Below are positions 27,383 to 36,736 of a stretch of 46,884 nt of DNA, one piece after another. Under the pieces are notes generated by a model. That model did no database searches, was not told the origin of the DNA, and was given only the letters and a program-made list of their open reading frames with translations. The position numbers were made by a program, and so were the translations under genes. This DNA is from a bacterium (GTDB lineage Bacteria; Patescibacteriota; Saccharimonadia; Saccharimonadales; SZUA-47). Each line of letters begins with the position of its first letter. The stretch's first letter is position 1. Where the stretch lies: assembly GCA_030427445.1 (NCBI GenBank), contig JAUIBQ010000008.1, positions 1 through 46,884 of the forward strand, given 5' to 3'.

Positions 27383-27659
27383 TTGTAAAACACTCCTTAA
27401 TTCTTATTAGTAGAATTTGTCCTGCCCACCTCAATATGAACAGTTTCATGCTCAATATTACCACAAGCTGTAATAATTGTCAATACTATTTTATAACAAT
27501 GCCTCTTATGCTTAACACTACTACAACACCTTAGAAACTGGTCATTTGTAACAATTCTTACAAAACATGAACATTTTACGAACTTAAACTGTAGTTATCA
27601 CCATATTCAGCAAAAACGATGTGAAATCGTAAGGGGTAAAACATTCAAACGGCGTTGTG

Positions 27660-29870
27660 TCACACTTCTTTTTGTGTAACTTCTAGATTAGCTTTCGGGA
27701 AAGAGAAGCCGAATGTTGACCCCTTCCCCTCTTTACTCTTAAAAATTATCGATCCACCCTGAGACACAATGACTTTTTTCGCCATAAACAACCCTAAGCC
27801 TGTGCCGTCAGGTCGTGCTTTGCGAGCATTATCTGCACGGAAAAACTTCGTAAACAGCTTATGTTGCTGTTCTTTAGGTACGCCAATACCACTGTCAGTA
27901 ACGCTGAATTCAACTACTTTCTCTCTGTTATGCACCTGCAGTTTAATCGTGCCGCCATCTGGTGTGTAGTAGATAGCGTTATCGGTAAAGTTCATGATTA
28001 CCTGGCGCGTTTTCATATCATCAAGCATCAACTCTGGGAAATTCTTAGGTGTTTTATATGAAAGCGTGATGTTTTTCGCTTTAGCGCCCTCTTGGAGCTG
28101 GGAAACCTCTTCCTCAACAACTTTTGCGAGGTTTACTGGTGACTGTTCAATGTTAAACTTCCCTGTTTTGAGTCGAGATACGTTTAAGAGATCAGCTATT
28201 AAGTACACCATGCGCTGTGAGCTAAAGAACGCTTGCCCAAGCATTTCTTTCTGCGTATCGGTAATTTCACCCGCATCACCCTCTAACACCATGCTAAGGT
28301 ACCCCTTAATGCTCGTAAGAGGCGTTCGTAACTGATGAGATGCCATTGAAACGAACTCATCTTTCGCCTCATCAAGTGCGAGCAACTTCTCATTAGAATC
28401 TTTAAGCTCTTTAGTGGCTGAATCAATCTTGTTTTGAAGTGTTACGTTAAATTGCTCAATCTCCTCAGTACGGAGCACATTCTCGATTGCTATCACCAAT
28501 TCGTTCGCTATGATTTCGAGCACCTTTAGATCTTGCTTTGTGTACTCACCGCCACTACTTTTAGCGCCCAGTAAGAACATACCGATACCTTTAACCTGGA
28601 ATTCAAGTGTGCTCACAAGCCTACCAAGCACTTCTATGTTGTTTTTCTTTAGAAGAGTGTCTATTGATTTAGCTGACACATCTGATGATTCATACCCATA
28701 CAAATGTATTTTTGTAGAAAGTTTCGGCGCTAACTCCAAAATCTCTTCCATTGATTGAGCGTTAAGATTAGATTCGGTATGACTATCCCCGATTATACGA
28801 CTTGGGAAGTACGATGTTTCACGGATATAAAAAGTGGCTGATTCAACCTTGAGCCTCGTGCGTATTATTATCGAGGTTTTAGTTAATAAAGACTCAATAT
28901 CGGCTGCTGTCACGAGTGCATTGTTGAGTTCATCGATTAATTCTTGGGGTTCATACGCATCCCTATAGAAAAGCTTATTTGTAATCTTATTAAAGAAGTT
29001 CTGGAATGGCCTAAACAGCAGCCCAGACAGTACAGCTATCGTGGCAAAAACAATTCGCTGAAATGTCGTAAGGTTAGCACCTACGATACTTGTGCTGCTT
29101 AATACTGTTACAACCGTGATATACAGTGCAACGAGGCTCACGATACTGCCTGTATACCCCAATAAGCGTGCTACAGCCGCACGAATATCAAATAGTTGGT
29201 GTCTAACGATGGATGAAAACACGATCACAATGTAGAAAAGGGTAAATATAGGACCCAACCAGATATAGTTACTCTTTCCGAGCAACGGCAGAGAAAGGTT
29301 TGAGACTAGTGCTAAAAAGCTACTAGATATCGCTGCGTAGAGAATATACCGTATCTGCTCTCTCTCAACCCCTTGCTTTTGCTTAGAGTTAAGGAAAAGC
29401 AGCACATATGATAAGCCAAAATACAGACTAAAATATGCTGCGTAGAGGAGAAAGTGCACATAATGCACAGTAAATAGATTTCCACTGCTTTGTAAATCCA
29501 CTGTATCGACTAAAAAGCCAACGTCTTTAAAGATAAAGAACGTAAGAGCCAACAGTGGTATTGCTAACCCTATCGAGACAGTTTTACTTAATGTTTTTTT
29601 GCTATGGAATCTATCAGCAAAAAGCAATAAAAAGTAGGCGGTGAACATCGGTGCGATGAAAAACAGTTGTAAACCTAGCTCAGCAGTATTTTGCGCGTGA
29701 GCCGAGATAAATAACCCGTCGCCTATTGCCCATAAAACATTACAAAAAATCGCTGCAATAAACAGTTTTGTAGATGTTAACTTTTCACCTCGGAAAAACA
29801 CAGTGAAGACAAAACCAAGGTTCACCAGCGCGACCAAAAACAAAACCCAAGACTGTAGTGGAATATCCAT
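27660..29870 (-). CDS. membrane-bound sensor histidine kinase
   Basis: Multiple N-terminal TM segments, GAF-like region, MASHQLRTPLTSIKGYLSMVLEG (H-box), NAIYYTPDGGTIKL (N-box), GTGLGLFMAKKVIVSQGGSI (G-box). Confidence 0.93.
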   Translation of the reverse strand: MDIPLQSWVLFLVALVNLGFVFTVFFRGEKLTSTKLFIAAIFCNVLWAIGDGLFISAHAQNTAELGLQLFFIAPMFTAYFLLLFADRFHSKKTLSKTVSIGLAIPLLALTFFIFKDVGFLVDTVDLQSSGNLFTVHYVHFLLYAAYFSLYFGLSYVLLFLNSKQKQGVEREQIRYILYAAISSSFLALVSNLSLPLLGKSNYIWLGPIFTLFYIVIVFSSIVRHQLFDIRAAVARLLGYTGSIVSLVALYITVVTVLSSTSIVGANLTTFQRIVFATIAVLSGLLFRPFQNFFNKITNKLFYRDAYEPQELIDELNNALVTAADIESLLTKTSIIIRTRLKVESATFYIRETSYFPSRIIGDSHTESNLNAQSMEEILELAPKLSTKIHLYGYESSDVSAKSIDTLLKKNNIEVLGRLVSTLEFQVKGIGMFLLGAKSSGGEYTKQDLKVLEIIANELVIAIENVLRTEEIEQFNVTLQNKIDSATKELKDSNEKLLALDEAKDEFVSMASHQLRTPLTSIKGYLSMVLEGDAGEITDTQKEMLGQAFFSSQRMVYLIADLLNVSRLKTGKFNIEQSPVNLAKVVEEEVSQLQEGAKAKNITLSYKTPKNFPELMLDDMKTRQVIMNFTDNAIYYTPDGGTIKLQVHNREKVVEFSVTDSGIGVPKEQQHKLFTKFFRADNARKARPDGTGLGLFMAKKVIVSQGGSIIFKSKEGKGSTFGFSFPKANLEVTQKEV

Positions 29871-29912
29871 AATTCTTATGCTAACCAGTATGACATAAGT
29901 TGCAAAAATAGG

Positions 29913-31142
29913 TTAGCTGTTTAACTGACCGTGACTTTGTTTTTCTGCTAAACCCAGACCAAGTTCCCTGAATGCTTTACCTATAGTTTCTACGTCTTGA
30001 GGTGTGACTGCGTTTTTTACCGCCATAGCTGGGTTGTCAAATCGTGCAATCGCGGCAACTTCTGCTTCACAGCCCCAAATATCTGCATTAGAGTGAAGCC
30101 CGTGTGGTCCATACGAATAGCCTTGTCGTCGTGTGACGAACGACTCTTTTGAGCTGTCATGACCTACGACCCAGATTAGTTCACCACCGCTATTGAATAC
30201 CTGATCTCGATTAAAGCTACCAGGTTGGCTATCGTCTACAATGGTTTTCCCGCTGATATCAAGTCCGGATATATCAATTGTGCTTGTGATAGCGCTGACG
30301 ATGATGTCACTTTGCTCCAGTAACTCTCTATTAGAGGAAGCAATTTCTGAGTTTGACGCATACGCACGTAATTTCTTCTTGTTGATTTTATTAACGTTGG
30401 GTCGTTTGTCGTATATCAGATACTGTAAATCGGGGTACAGTGCCGCGATTTGCAGCATAGATGCTAAACCAATTGCCCCTCCACCTATAAAACCGATTCT
30501 AGGTGGCTGAGCTCCTGACAGGATTCTCTCATTAATCAAAGCTCTCACTTGTTCAATAATCAAGTACACAGTACCTGCGTGCCCAGTCGTAGTTACGACA
30601 TCAGCTTTGATTGTCTTACCGTATTTTGTAAGTTTCGGAAGTGTTGCCCCTAATCCTACATACTCCACATCGAAGCGTCTGTGTGCGAAGTCTATCGTGT
30701 CATTTATTCGCTTAGTAACCATGCGCTTTAGTGCGAGCTTGCTTTTTATATCTTTAACCATGTCATTGAAAAGAGGACAAAATACCAAGACACCGCTAGA
30801 ATGACTTCCTTTTTCACCGTACATTTCAATCCTGAATGGCGGCAAGCTTGATAACACCTTAAACGCATCTCCTTTTGACAAGTACTTAAGAGCAGGCAGA
30901 AAATCATACACTTCCTCCCAATACTCTTCAACTCCTCTGCTGGCACGGGTCGGTATCACGAATGCGAATCGCACTTTTTCAAGTTGTTCTCCGCTCTCGA
31001 ATTCGCTGAACACTGATGCGACAAACGAACGAGTGCGAACAATATCCTCAGAAGGTGCGTTTTTGCTGCCATCAAGCTGTTCTAAGACCGCCATTGCAGC
31101 TGAATAATCATATCTGTAGTTGTATTTTTTTGTTTTGAACAT
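29913..31142 (-). CDS. Rossmann-fold dehydrogenase, possibly long-chain acyl-ACP reductase (AAR)-like
   Basis: RFDVEYVGLGATLPKLTKYG...VVTTTGHAGTVYLIIEQV and PPRIGFIGGGAIGLASMLQI, resembling AAR layout (GLGGFSSI...TTGNTHTA, then nucleotide-binding loop). Remembered family pattern only. Confidence 0.5.
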   Translation of the reverse strand: MFKTKKYNYRYDYSAAMAVLEQLDGSKNAPSEDIVRTRSFVASVFSEFESGEQLEKVRFAFVIPTRASRGVEEYWEEVYDFLPALKYLSKGDAFKVLSSLPPFRIEMYGEKGSHSSGVLVFCPLFNDMVKDIKSKLALKRMVTKRINDTIDFAHRRFDVEYVGLGATLPKLTKYGKTIKADVVTTTGHAGTVYLIIEQVRALINERILSGAQPPRIGFIGGGAIGLASMLQIAALYPDLQYLIYDKRPNVNKINKKKLRAYASNSEIASSNRELLEQSDIIVSAITSTIDISGLDISGKTIVDDSQPGSFNRDQVFNSGGELIWVVGHDSSKESFVTRRQGYSYGPHGLHSNADIWGCEAEVAAIARFDNPAMAVKNAVTPQDVETIGKAFRELGLGLAEKQSHGQLNS

Positions 31143-31206
31143 TTCCGTTATAGTATAGATTGAAACAGATTAATATACAAAATTCTAAAAAACATAGGAA
31201 AAGCTA

Positions 31207-31815
31207 GTGAAGTTACTCTCGAAGTACGTCATACGTGTTGGCCAGACTCTGCTCTGGCTATACTCTAAATTTCTAACTACAGTCATTTTGCGGGTAACTA
31301 TCGATAAGCCTCCTTTGGAGTTCACTAAGCACACTGGTGTTCTCATTATCAGCTCTCACGTGTCGTTGTTTGACCCATCGATACTTGTCGGTTCGCTAAG
31401 CTGGAAAGAGTTCAGGCTCGTCTACCCTATCCGTGCGATGCTCGCAAAATGGTATTTCCACTCCTTGATACTGCCGATAGCGTATGCTATTGGGTGCTTT
31501 CCTGCGCGTCCACTTTTTCCGCAATTAAAAAAATACTCAGGAACATCTGCTGCGGCTTCTATTTTAAAAAATGATGAGTCGCTTGGCATCTATCCTGAAG
31601 GTCAACGAACCCCGAAAAAGAGAATCCCTGCGAAATATGGCGTGGTCAAGATACTGCAAAATGCCCCAGAAAATCAGCCAATATACTTATGTAAAATGAC
31701 GAAACATACATGGAGAAAGTACTCATTAGTACTTAAAAGAATGGATACTATTCGTAACTATACAGACCCAGATAAAATAATGGATGAAGTTTATAAATTG
31801 ACTGATACAATATAA
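31207..31815 (+). CDS. PlsC-type 1-acyl-glycerol-3-phosphate acyltransferase
   Basis: HX4D motif SHVSLFDPS and IYPEGQRTPKKRIPAKYGVVKI. Confidence 0.8.
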   Translation: MKLLSKYVIRVGQTLLWLYSKFLTTVILRVTIDKPPLEFTKHTGVLIISSHVSLFDPSILVGSLSWKEFRLVYPIRAMLAKWYFHSLILPIAYAIGCFPARPLFPQLKKYSGTSAAASILKNDESLGIYPEGQRTPKKRIPAKYGVVKILQNAPENQPIYLCKMTKHTWRKYSLVLKRMDTIRNYTDPDKIMDEVYKLTDTI

Positions 31816-31817
31816 CC

Positions 31818-32183
31818 ATGAGTAAGATAGCAATCATCGAAGACGACACAGCAATAAGCCAGATGTACCGAATTAAGTTCGAGGCTGAAGGATACACCGT
31901 TGAAACTGCCGAAAATGGAGAAGTTGGCCTGAAACTTATCGAAGATATGAGCCCTGATATAGTGCTGCTAGACCTAATGATGCCAATTATGGATGGTGAA
32001 GAGATGCTCACAAAACTTCGAGCAAAAGACTGGGGCAAAGACGTAAAGGTAATCATCTTAACGAATATGGGTGAATCTGAAGCCCCTGCAACGATAAAAG
32101 AGCTTGGTGTAACTGCGTTTATCTTGAAGGCCAACATGACACCAAGACAAGTGGCTGAACTTGTAAAAGAAAAATTAGGGTAA
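31818..32183 (+). CDS. response regulator receiver protein
   Basis: IAIIEDDTAISQMY, IVLLDLMMPIMDGEEML, VIILTNM, FILKANM. Confidence 0.9.
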   Translation: MSKIAIIEDDTAISQMYRIKFEAEGYTVETAENGEVGLKLIEDMSPDIVLLDLMMPIMDGEEMLTKLRAKDWGKDVKVIILTNMGESEAPATIKELGVTAFILKANMTPRQVAELVKEKLG

Positions 32184-32190
32184 GTGATTC

Positions 32191-33555
32191 ATGCGTATAG
32201 GACTAGTTGGGTGGGGTGTTGAAACAAAAAGCGCCTACCGTTACTACGGGGATGAGCACCAGTATCTAATTGTTTCTGAGGAGCCACGTGACGATTTCCC
32301 AACAGATGACAATGTCTCAGTACAATCACTTTCTGAAGATCGCAAACCTGGACTTACTAGCACTGTTACTAACCTTTCATACCTTGAGGGGCTGGAGGAT
32401 CTAGACCTAGTAATTTACAGTCCGACTGCACGAAAAAATCTCGAGAAAGTGTACTCTTCGGATTCACATTTTTGGCAAGTAGCAAAATCTTCGCTGGAGA
32501 TATTTTTCGAAGCATGCCCAAGTAAAAATACTATCGGTGTCACAGGAACTAAAGGTAAAGGCACGACAACGACGCTAATCAGCGAGCTACTGAAAAGTGA
32601 CGGCAAGACCGTCTACATTGGTGGCAACATCGGTATACCAGTACTCAACTTGCTTCCAAATATCGCTGAGGATGATTGGGTCGTACTAGAACTATCGAGC
32701 TTCCAGCTGTATAAATTCCCCTACTCTCCACACATCGCAGTGCACTTGATGATGATACCTGAACACATTGAGGAATGGCACAAAACGATGGATGACTATG
32801 TTTCATCAAAACGTAACATCTTCGCTAACCAGCATCCAGATGACGTCGCTGTTTACTTCCCTGAGAACGAGTTTTCTAAAGAGAATGCTAGCGCTTCTGT
32901 TGGTAGAAAAATACCGTATTTTGAAGCACCTGGAGCATTTGTGGACAATGGATATATAACTATCGATAACCAGCAAATAATAGCTAGTGACGAAGTTGGT
33001 TTGCTTGGCAACCACAATCTACAAAATATCTGTGCTGCACTAACAGCAGTTTGGCAGGTGTCGCAAAATACCGAAGCTTTTGCTGAAGTTATACGAAACT
33101 TTAGTGGCCTAGAGCATCGCTTACAGCTTGTTCGAGACATTAACGGCGTGAAATATTATGATGACTCATTCGGTACGACACCTGATACAGCAATCGTCGC
33201 ACTCGATTCATTTGAGGAACCGAAAGTTCTAATCGTTGGTGGTCACGACAAAGGGAATGATTACTCAAACCTCGCAAAACGACTTTGTGAGCCTGATGTG
33301 TCTCACGTTATTTTCATCGGTACGACTGGGCAGAAAATACTGTCTATGGCGGTGGAGAATGGCTTTGATGAGTCGAAAGCCACTATCAAAGATGATGGAA
33401 ATTCCTGGACGATGAATGAAATGGTGTTGAAGGCAACAGAGGTAGTTGAGCCAAATGGCGTGATTTTACTCTCAACAGGGTCTGCAAGCTTTGGCTTATT
33501 CAAAGACTATAAAGACAGAGGGAATCAGTTTATTAAAGCTGTAAATCAACTCTAA
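32191..33555 (+). CDS. murD: UDP-N-acetylmuramoylalanine--D-glutamate ligase
   Basis: IGVTGTKGKGTTTTLI, VVLELSSFQLYKF, LLGNHNLQNICAALTAV, YYDDSFGTTPDTAIVALDSF. Confidence 0.9.
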   Translation: MRIGLVGWGVETKSAYRYYGDEHQYLIVSEEPRDDFPTDDNVSVQSLSEDRKPGLTSTVTNLSYLEGLEDLDLVIYSPTARKNLEKVYSSDSHFWQVAKSSLEIFFEACPSKNTIGVTGTKGKGTTTTLISELLKSDGKTVYIGGNIGIPVLNLLPNIAEDDWVVLELSSFQLYKFPYSPHIAVHLMMIPEHIEEWHKTMDDYVSSKRNIFANQHPDDVAVYFPENEFSKENASASVGRKIPYFEAPGAFVDNGYITIDNQQIIASDEVGLLGNHNLQNICAALTAVWQVSQNTEAFAEVIRNFSGLEHRLQLVRDINGVKYYDDSFGTTPDTAIVALDSFEEPKVLIVGGHDKGNDYSNLAKRLCEPDVSHVIFIGTTGQKILSMAVENGFDESKATIKDDGNSWTMNEMVLKATEVVEPNGVILLSTGSASFGLFKDYKDRGNQFIKAVNQL

Positions 33556-34195
33556 GTTGACGCTTTAATTCAGCAATAACTGCATTAGTCGGTTGGATAA
33601 CCGCTATATCAGGTCCACTAAGCTCGTCAAGTAGTTCGTAAATCCAATGATAGTGCGTACATCCAAGTACAACGACATCAGCATATTCACTACGTGCAAG
33701 TTCTATAACATCATCTACCTTATCTTTGTTGAGGTTGTTCGACTCAATCAAACTCGCCCAGTCGCTACAATCCGGCTCGAGAACTTCTATATCCTGAGCG
33801 TACTCTTCTTTCAGTTCAGCATAGCGCTTACTTTTTAGTGTTCCGGGGGTTGCACAAACAACTATTTTTCCAGTTTTAGTCATTGTACTTGCTGGCTTTA
33901 TCATAGGTACAAATCCAACTACTGGTACATCACTCATGTGCTTAAGTTGCTTGAGTACATTTGTGGATGCTGTGTTGCAGGCGATTACGATAGCATCGAC
34001 GCCGTCTTCTTCAAAACTATCCATTATTGGTGTCATAAATTCCAAGATTTGCTCTGGAGTTTTATCACCATATGGTAGATTTTTTCTATCATCTCTAAAA
34101 ATCACCTCAGCTTGTGGCAGCTCTTTCTTGATAGCTGCTACGACATTTTCCCCACCGACACCAGAATCAAATACTCCAATTTTCATGAGTTTCAT
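33533..34195 (-). CDS. murI: glutamate racemase
   Basis: IGVFDSGVGGENVVAAI, IVIACNTAST, VVLGCTHYHWI. Confidence 0.9.
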   Translation of the reverse strand: MKLMKIGVFDSGVGGENVVAAIKKELPQAEVIFRDDRKNLPYGDKTPEQILEFMTPIMDSFEEDGVDAIVIACNTASTNVLKQLKHMSDVPVVGFVPMIKPASTMTKTGKIVVCATPGTLKSKRYAELKEEYAQDIEVLEPDCSDWASLIESNNLNKDKVDDVIELARSEYADVVVLGCTHYHWIYELLDELSGPDIAVIQPTNAVIAELKRQLRVDLQL

Positions 34196-34255
34196 TGTAC
34201 ACGCTTAATTAATATTACTTGTGATAAACCTCAAGATAACTGCTAGAATACTCTT

Positions 34256-35488
34256 ATGGTAAATTTACAAAGTTTCGTGGGTAAACGTGTGATCTACGTG
34301 GGCCACGACTCTATCGCCCAAGGGTTACAAGCCTTTCTTACTCAATATGCTTCGATAGAAAACTTCATCATTATAGGCCAGGTCAGCGTAGATGAGACTG
34401 TACGCGACGAAGATATCATCATTAAATCACCTTCTATTCCTGGCCACAGCATGAACCATGTATACACTACCCCAGCGCGTATATTTTTTGACTGCGCACA
34501 GCAAACACAGGCTACAGTAGTGGGTGTCACGGGTACAAAAGGTAAAACATGTGTTACAAGCTTGATTCACGAAATACTCATGAGTAACAGCACTGCTCAT
34601 ATTTTGATTAATGATGTAAGCGAACCGATGTTCATGCATGCCCATGAACTCAGTGAGACATCTATCGTTATTATGGAGCTATCCAGCATGGACTTGGCAG
34701 AACTAGAAATTAGTCCAAATATTGCAGTTATCACAAATCTTGGGAGAAATCATATCGATTACCATGGCTCGATTGATGCGTATTGGGAAGCAAAGCACAA
34801 CATTGTACGTTTTTCAGACGAAAATACAAAAGTAGTGTTTAACCCAAATACCGAGATGGTGTATCACTGGCTTGCAGATAAGAAAGCACAGCAAGTCCCA
34901 ATCGATACGAACGAAATGGTGGACTTAAGCAAATCACAACTTTTCGGAGATAATGCGCGGCATAACTTCCTCATGGCACGTGCAGTAACAAGCCTCTTAG
35001 GTGTAGAGAAATTTGTTGCTAACGGCGCACTCGCTACATTCACTCCGGCACGCCATCGCCAACAAATCGTCAGAGAGCACAATGGTGTTACATATGTAGA
35101 TAATTCGATTGTCGCTGAGCCAGAAGACACCGTTGCAGATATAGAAGCGTGCATACGACAGCTTAAGCCGGTTGGTTCGATATTGTTAGGAGGAGGTGAA
35201 TCGGAGTCAAGTGATTTTTCTAGCCTCGCGAAAATAATCTCCACACTCCGCATCCCAACACTTGTGTTATTTCCAGGCATAGCTGATAAGATTAAGACTT
35301 TATTCCCTGAAACTTACACGCCTGAAATCTTAGAGACCGAGAGTATGGACGAAGCAGTAAAATGGGCGTCTCAACACACCCCAAGTGGCAGCACGTGCCT
35401 ACTTTCATCTGCTACACCTAGTGAGCCAACCTGGGAAAACTACGAAGAAAAAGGTAATCAATTCCAGGCAGCGGTTCAAAAGCTTTAG
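34256..35488 (+). CDS. Mur ligase family protein (MurD-like paralog)
   Basis: VVGVTGTKGKTCVTSLIHEIL, IVIMELSSMDLAELEISPNIAVITNLGRNHIDYHGSIDAYWEAKHNI, GDNARHNFLMARAV, YVDNSIVAEPEDTVADIEA. Confidence 0.85.
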   Translation: MVNLQSFVGKRVIYVGHDSIAQGLQAFLTQYASIENFIIIGQVSVDETVRDEDIIIKSPSIPGHSMNHVYTTPARIFFDCAQQTQATVVGVTGTKGKTCVTSLIHEILMSNSTAHILINDVSEPMFMHAHELSETSIVIMELSSMDLAELEISPNIAVITNLGRNHIDYHGSIDAYWEAKHNIVRFSDENTKVVFNPNTEMVYHWLADKKAQQVPIDTNEMVDLSKSQLFGDNARHNFLMARAVTSLLGVEKFVANGALATFTPARHRQQIVREHNGVTYVDNSIVAEPEDTVADIEACIRQLKPVGSILLGGGESESSDFSSLAKIISTLRIPTLVLFPGIADKIKTLFPETYTPEILETESMDEAVKWASQHTPSGSTCLLSSATPSEPTWENYEEKGNQFQAAVQKL

Positions 35489-36297
35489 ATATTTTTTTGA
35501 TTTTGAGCAGCTAGGATGACATTCTCAAACAGTGCGCAAACCGTTAATGGACCAACGCCACCTTTTGTGGGCGTAATAATCAAATCATCTCTCTCATAAA
35601 CATCACTACTCAAATCACCAACTGTTTTACCCTCTTCACTTGCCACTCCGGCATCGACAACCACAGCACCCTGCTTAATGTCATTTGAAGTAATTACACC
35701 GTGCTTTCCGGTAGCAGTAATGATAATGTCAGAGTCAATCAAAATATCGTGCATATTTTCAGTGTGCTCATCGATAACTGCAACATCATGGCCATCAATC
35801 ATTAATTGACGTGTCAATGGAGCACCGACGAGCTTACCCTGCCCAACTATAGCAATTTTCTTGCCCTTGAGATCAACTCCGTACCCGCCTAGTAGCCATA
35901 AAATTGCTTGAGGCGTAGCAGGAAATAATGTTGTCTTACCGCCTAGTGCATCTACGTCTTTTTCTGGTTTAACGAGTTGCAACAATTCATCAGTTTCTGA
36001 AATATCGGTAAGAGGAAGTTGGACAATAATACCGTGCACTGATTTATCATTGTTCAGAGTTTCGATAACCTGTCCTGCTCCAGACTGGTCGATTTCGTGA
36101 ACACGTACATCAATTTTTATATCTGAACCATAAGATTTCTTAAGTCGGACGTATGTATTAATAACTGGATCATCTTTTACTTGCACTATGGCGAGCTTTG
36201 GATATATTTTCTCAGCTTGAATCATCCGTCGTACGACGTGCGCCTGACGCTCCTTAATATAACCTGCGAGTTCTCTACCGTTTAATTCTTTTTTCAC
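35485..36297 (-). CDS. folD: bifunctional methylenetetrahydrofolate dehydrogenase/cyclohydrolase
   Basis: TYVRLKKSYGSDI, VHGIIVQLPLTD, DVDALGG, VGQGKLVGAPLTRQLMIDGHDVAVID, TPTKGGVGPLTVCALFEN. Confidence 0.93.
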   Translation of the reverse strand: MKKELNGRELAGYIKERQAHVVRRMIQAEKIYPKLAIVQVKDDPVINTYVRLKKSYGSDIKIDVRVHEIDQSGAGQVIETLNNDKSVHGIIVQLPLTDISETDELLQLVKPEKDVDALGGKTTLFPATPQAILWLLGGYGVDLKGKKIAIVGQGKLVGAPLTRQLMIDGHDVAVIDEHTENMHDILIDSDIIITATGKHGVITSNDIKQGAVVVDAGVASEEGKTVGDLSSDVYERDDLIITPTKGGVGPLTVCALFENVILAAQNQKNI

Positions 36298-36349
36298 AGG
36301 TGTTATTTTACCATCTTTTGTGGTAAAATACTTCAGCCAGATTAATCAT

Positions 36350-36426
36350 GCACCCGTAGCTCAGTGGATTAGAGCACTGGTCTTCGGAACCAGGTGTCGT
36401 AGGTTCGAATCCTACCGGGTGTACCA
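36350..36426 (+). tRNA. tRNA-Arg (UCG)
   Basis: GCACCCG...CTGGT-CTTCGGA-ACCAG...TAGGTTCGAATCCTA-CGGGTGT-A-CCA. Confidence 0.95.
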
Positions 36427-36432
36427 AGTTAA

Positions 36433-36458
36433 CAGTCCGTGCCTGTCACGGACTTTTT
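36433..36458 (+). terminator. tRNA-Arg proximal terminator
   Basis: AGTCCGTG-CCTGT-CACGGACT followed by TTTT. Confidence 0.75.
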
Positions 36459-36553
36459 ACTTGGATGCTTGCGATAGCATGCGAGAGCCGTCAAAGGTTC
36501 GCTCCCAAGTTTGTTGCCCGAGTTCACTCGGCGCACAGATTTGAGAGATGTTC

Positions 36554-36572
36554 ATCCTACCGTGTGTACCAA
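36554..36572 (+). repeat. distal copy of tRNA-Arg 3' end
   Basis: ATCCTACCGTGTGTACCAA versus tRNA ATCCTACCGGGTGTACCAA (1 mismatch in 19). Confidence 0.85.
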
Positions 36573-36578
36573 ATAAAG

Positions 36579-36604
36579 AGCCAGTCTAACTAGACTGGTT
36601 TTTT
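36579..36604 (+). terminator. second terminator after distal tRNA-Arg 3'-end copy
   Basis: CCAGTC-TAACTA-GACTGG followed by TTTTTT. Confidence 0.75.
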
Positions 36605-36736
36605 ATTTGGAAGATTTGCTTTAGCGAATCCGAACCGTCAAGGTTCGAAATCCCCGCGCCAGCTTGTTAGTAGTCGGGCGGAATTTACCAACGTAATCCT
36701 ATCAAGTGCCACACTACCATTTGCTATACTCAAATT

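Noticed and set aside
27660-32183. Histidine kinase and response regulator as a two-component operon
   Set aside because: Separated by two genes and on opposite strands; pairing cannot be supported from sequence.
36320-36544. 74-aa ORF HAPVAQWIRALVFGTRCRRFESYR...
   Set aside because: Translation of tRNA-Arg; a well-known false ORF pattern.
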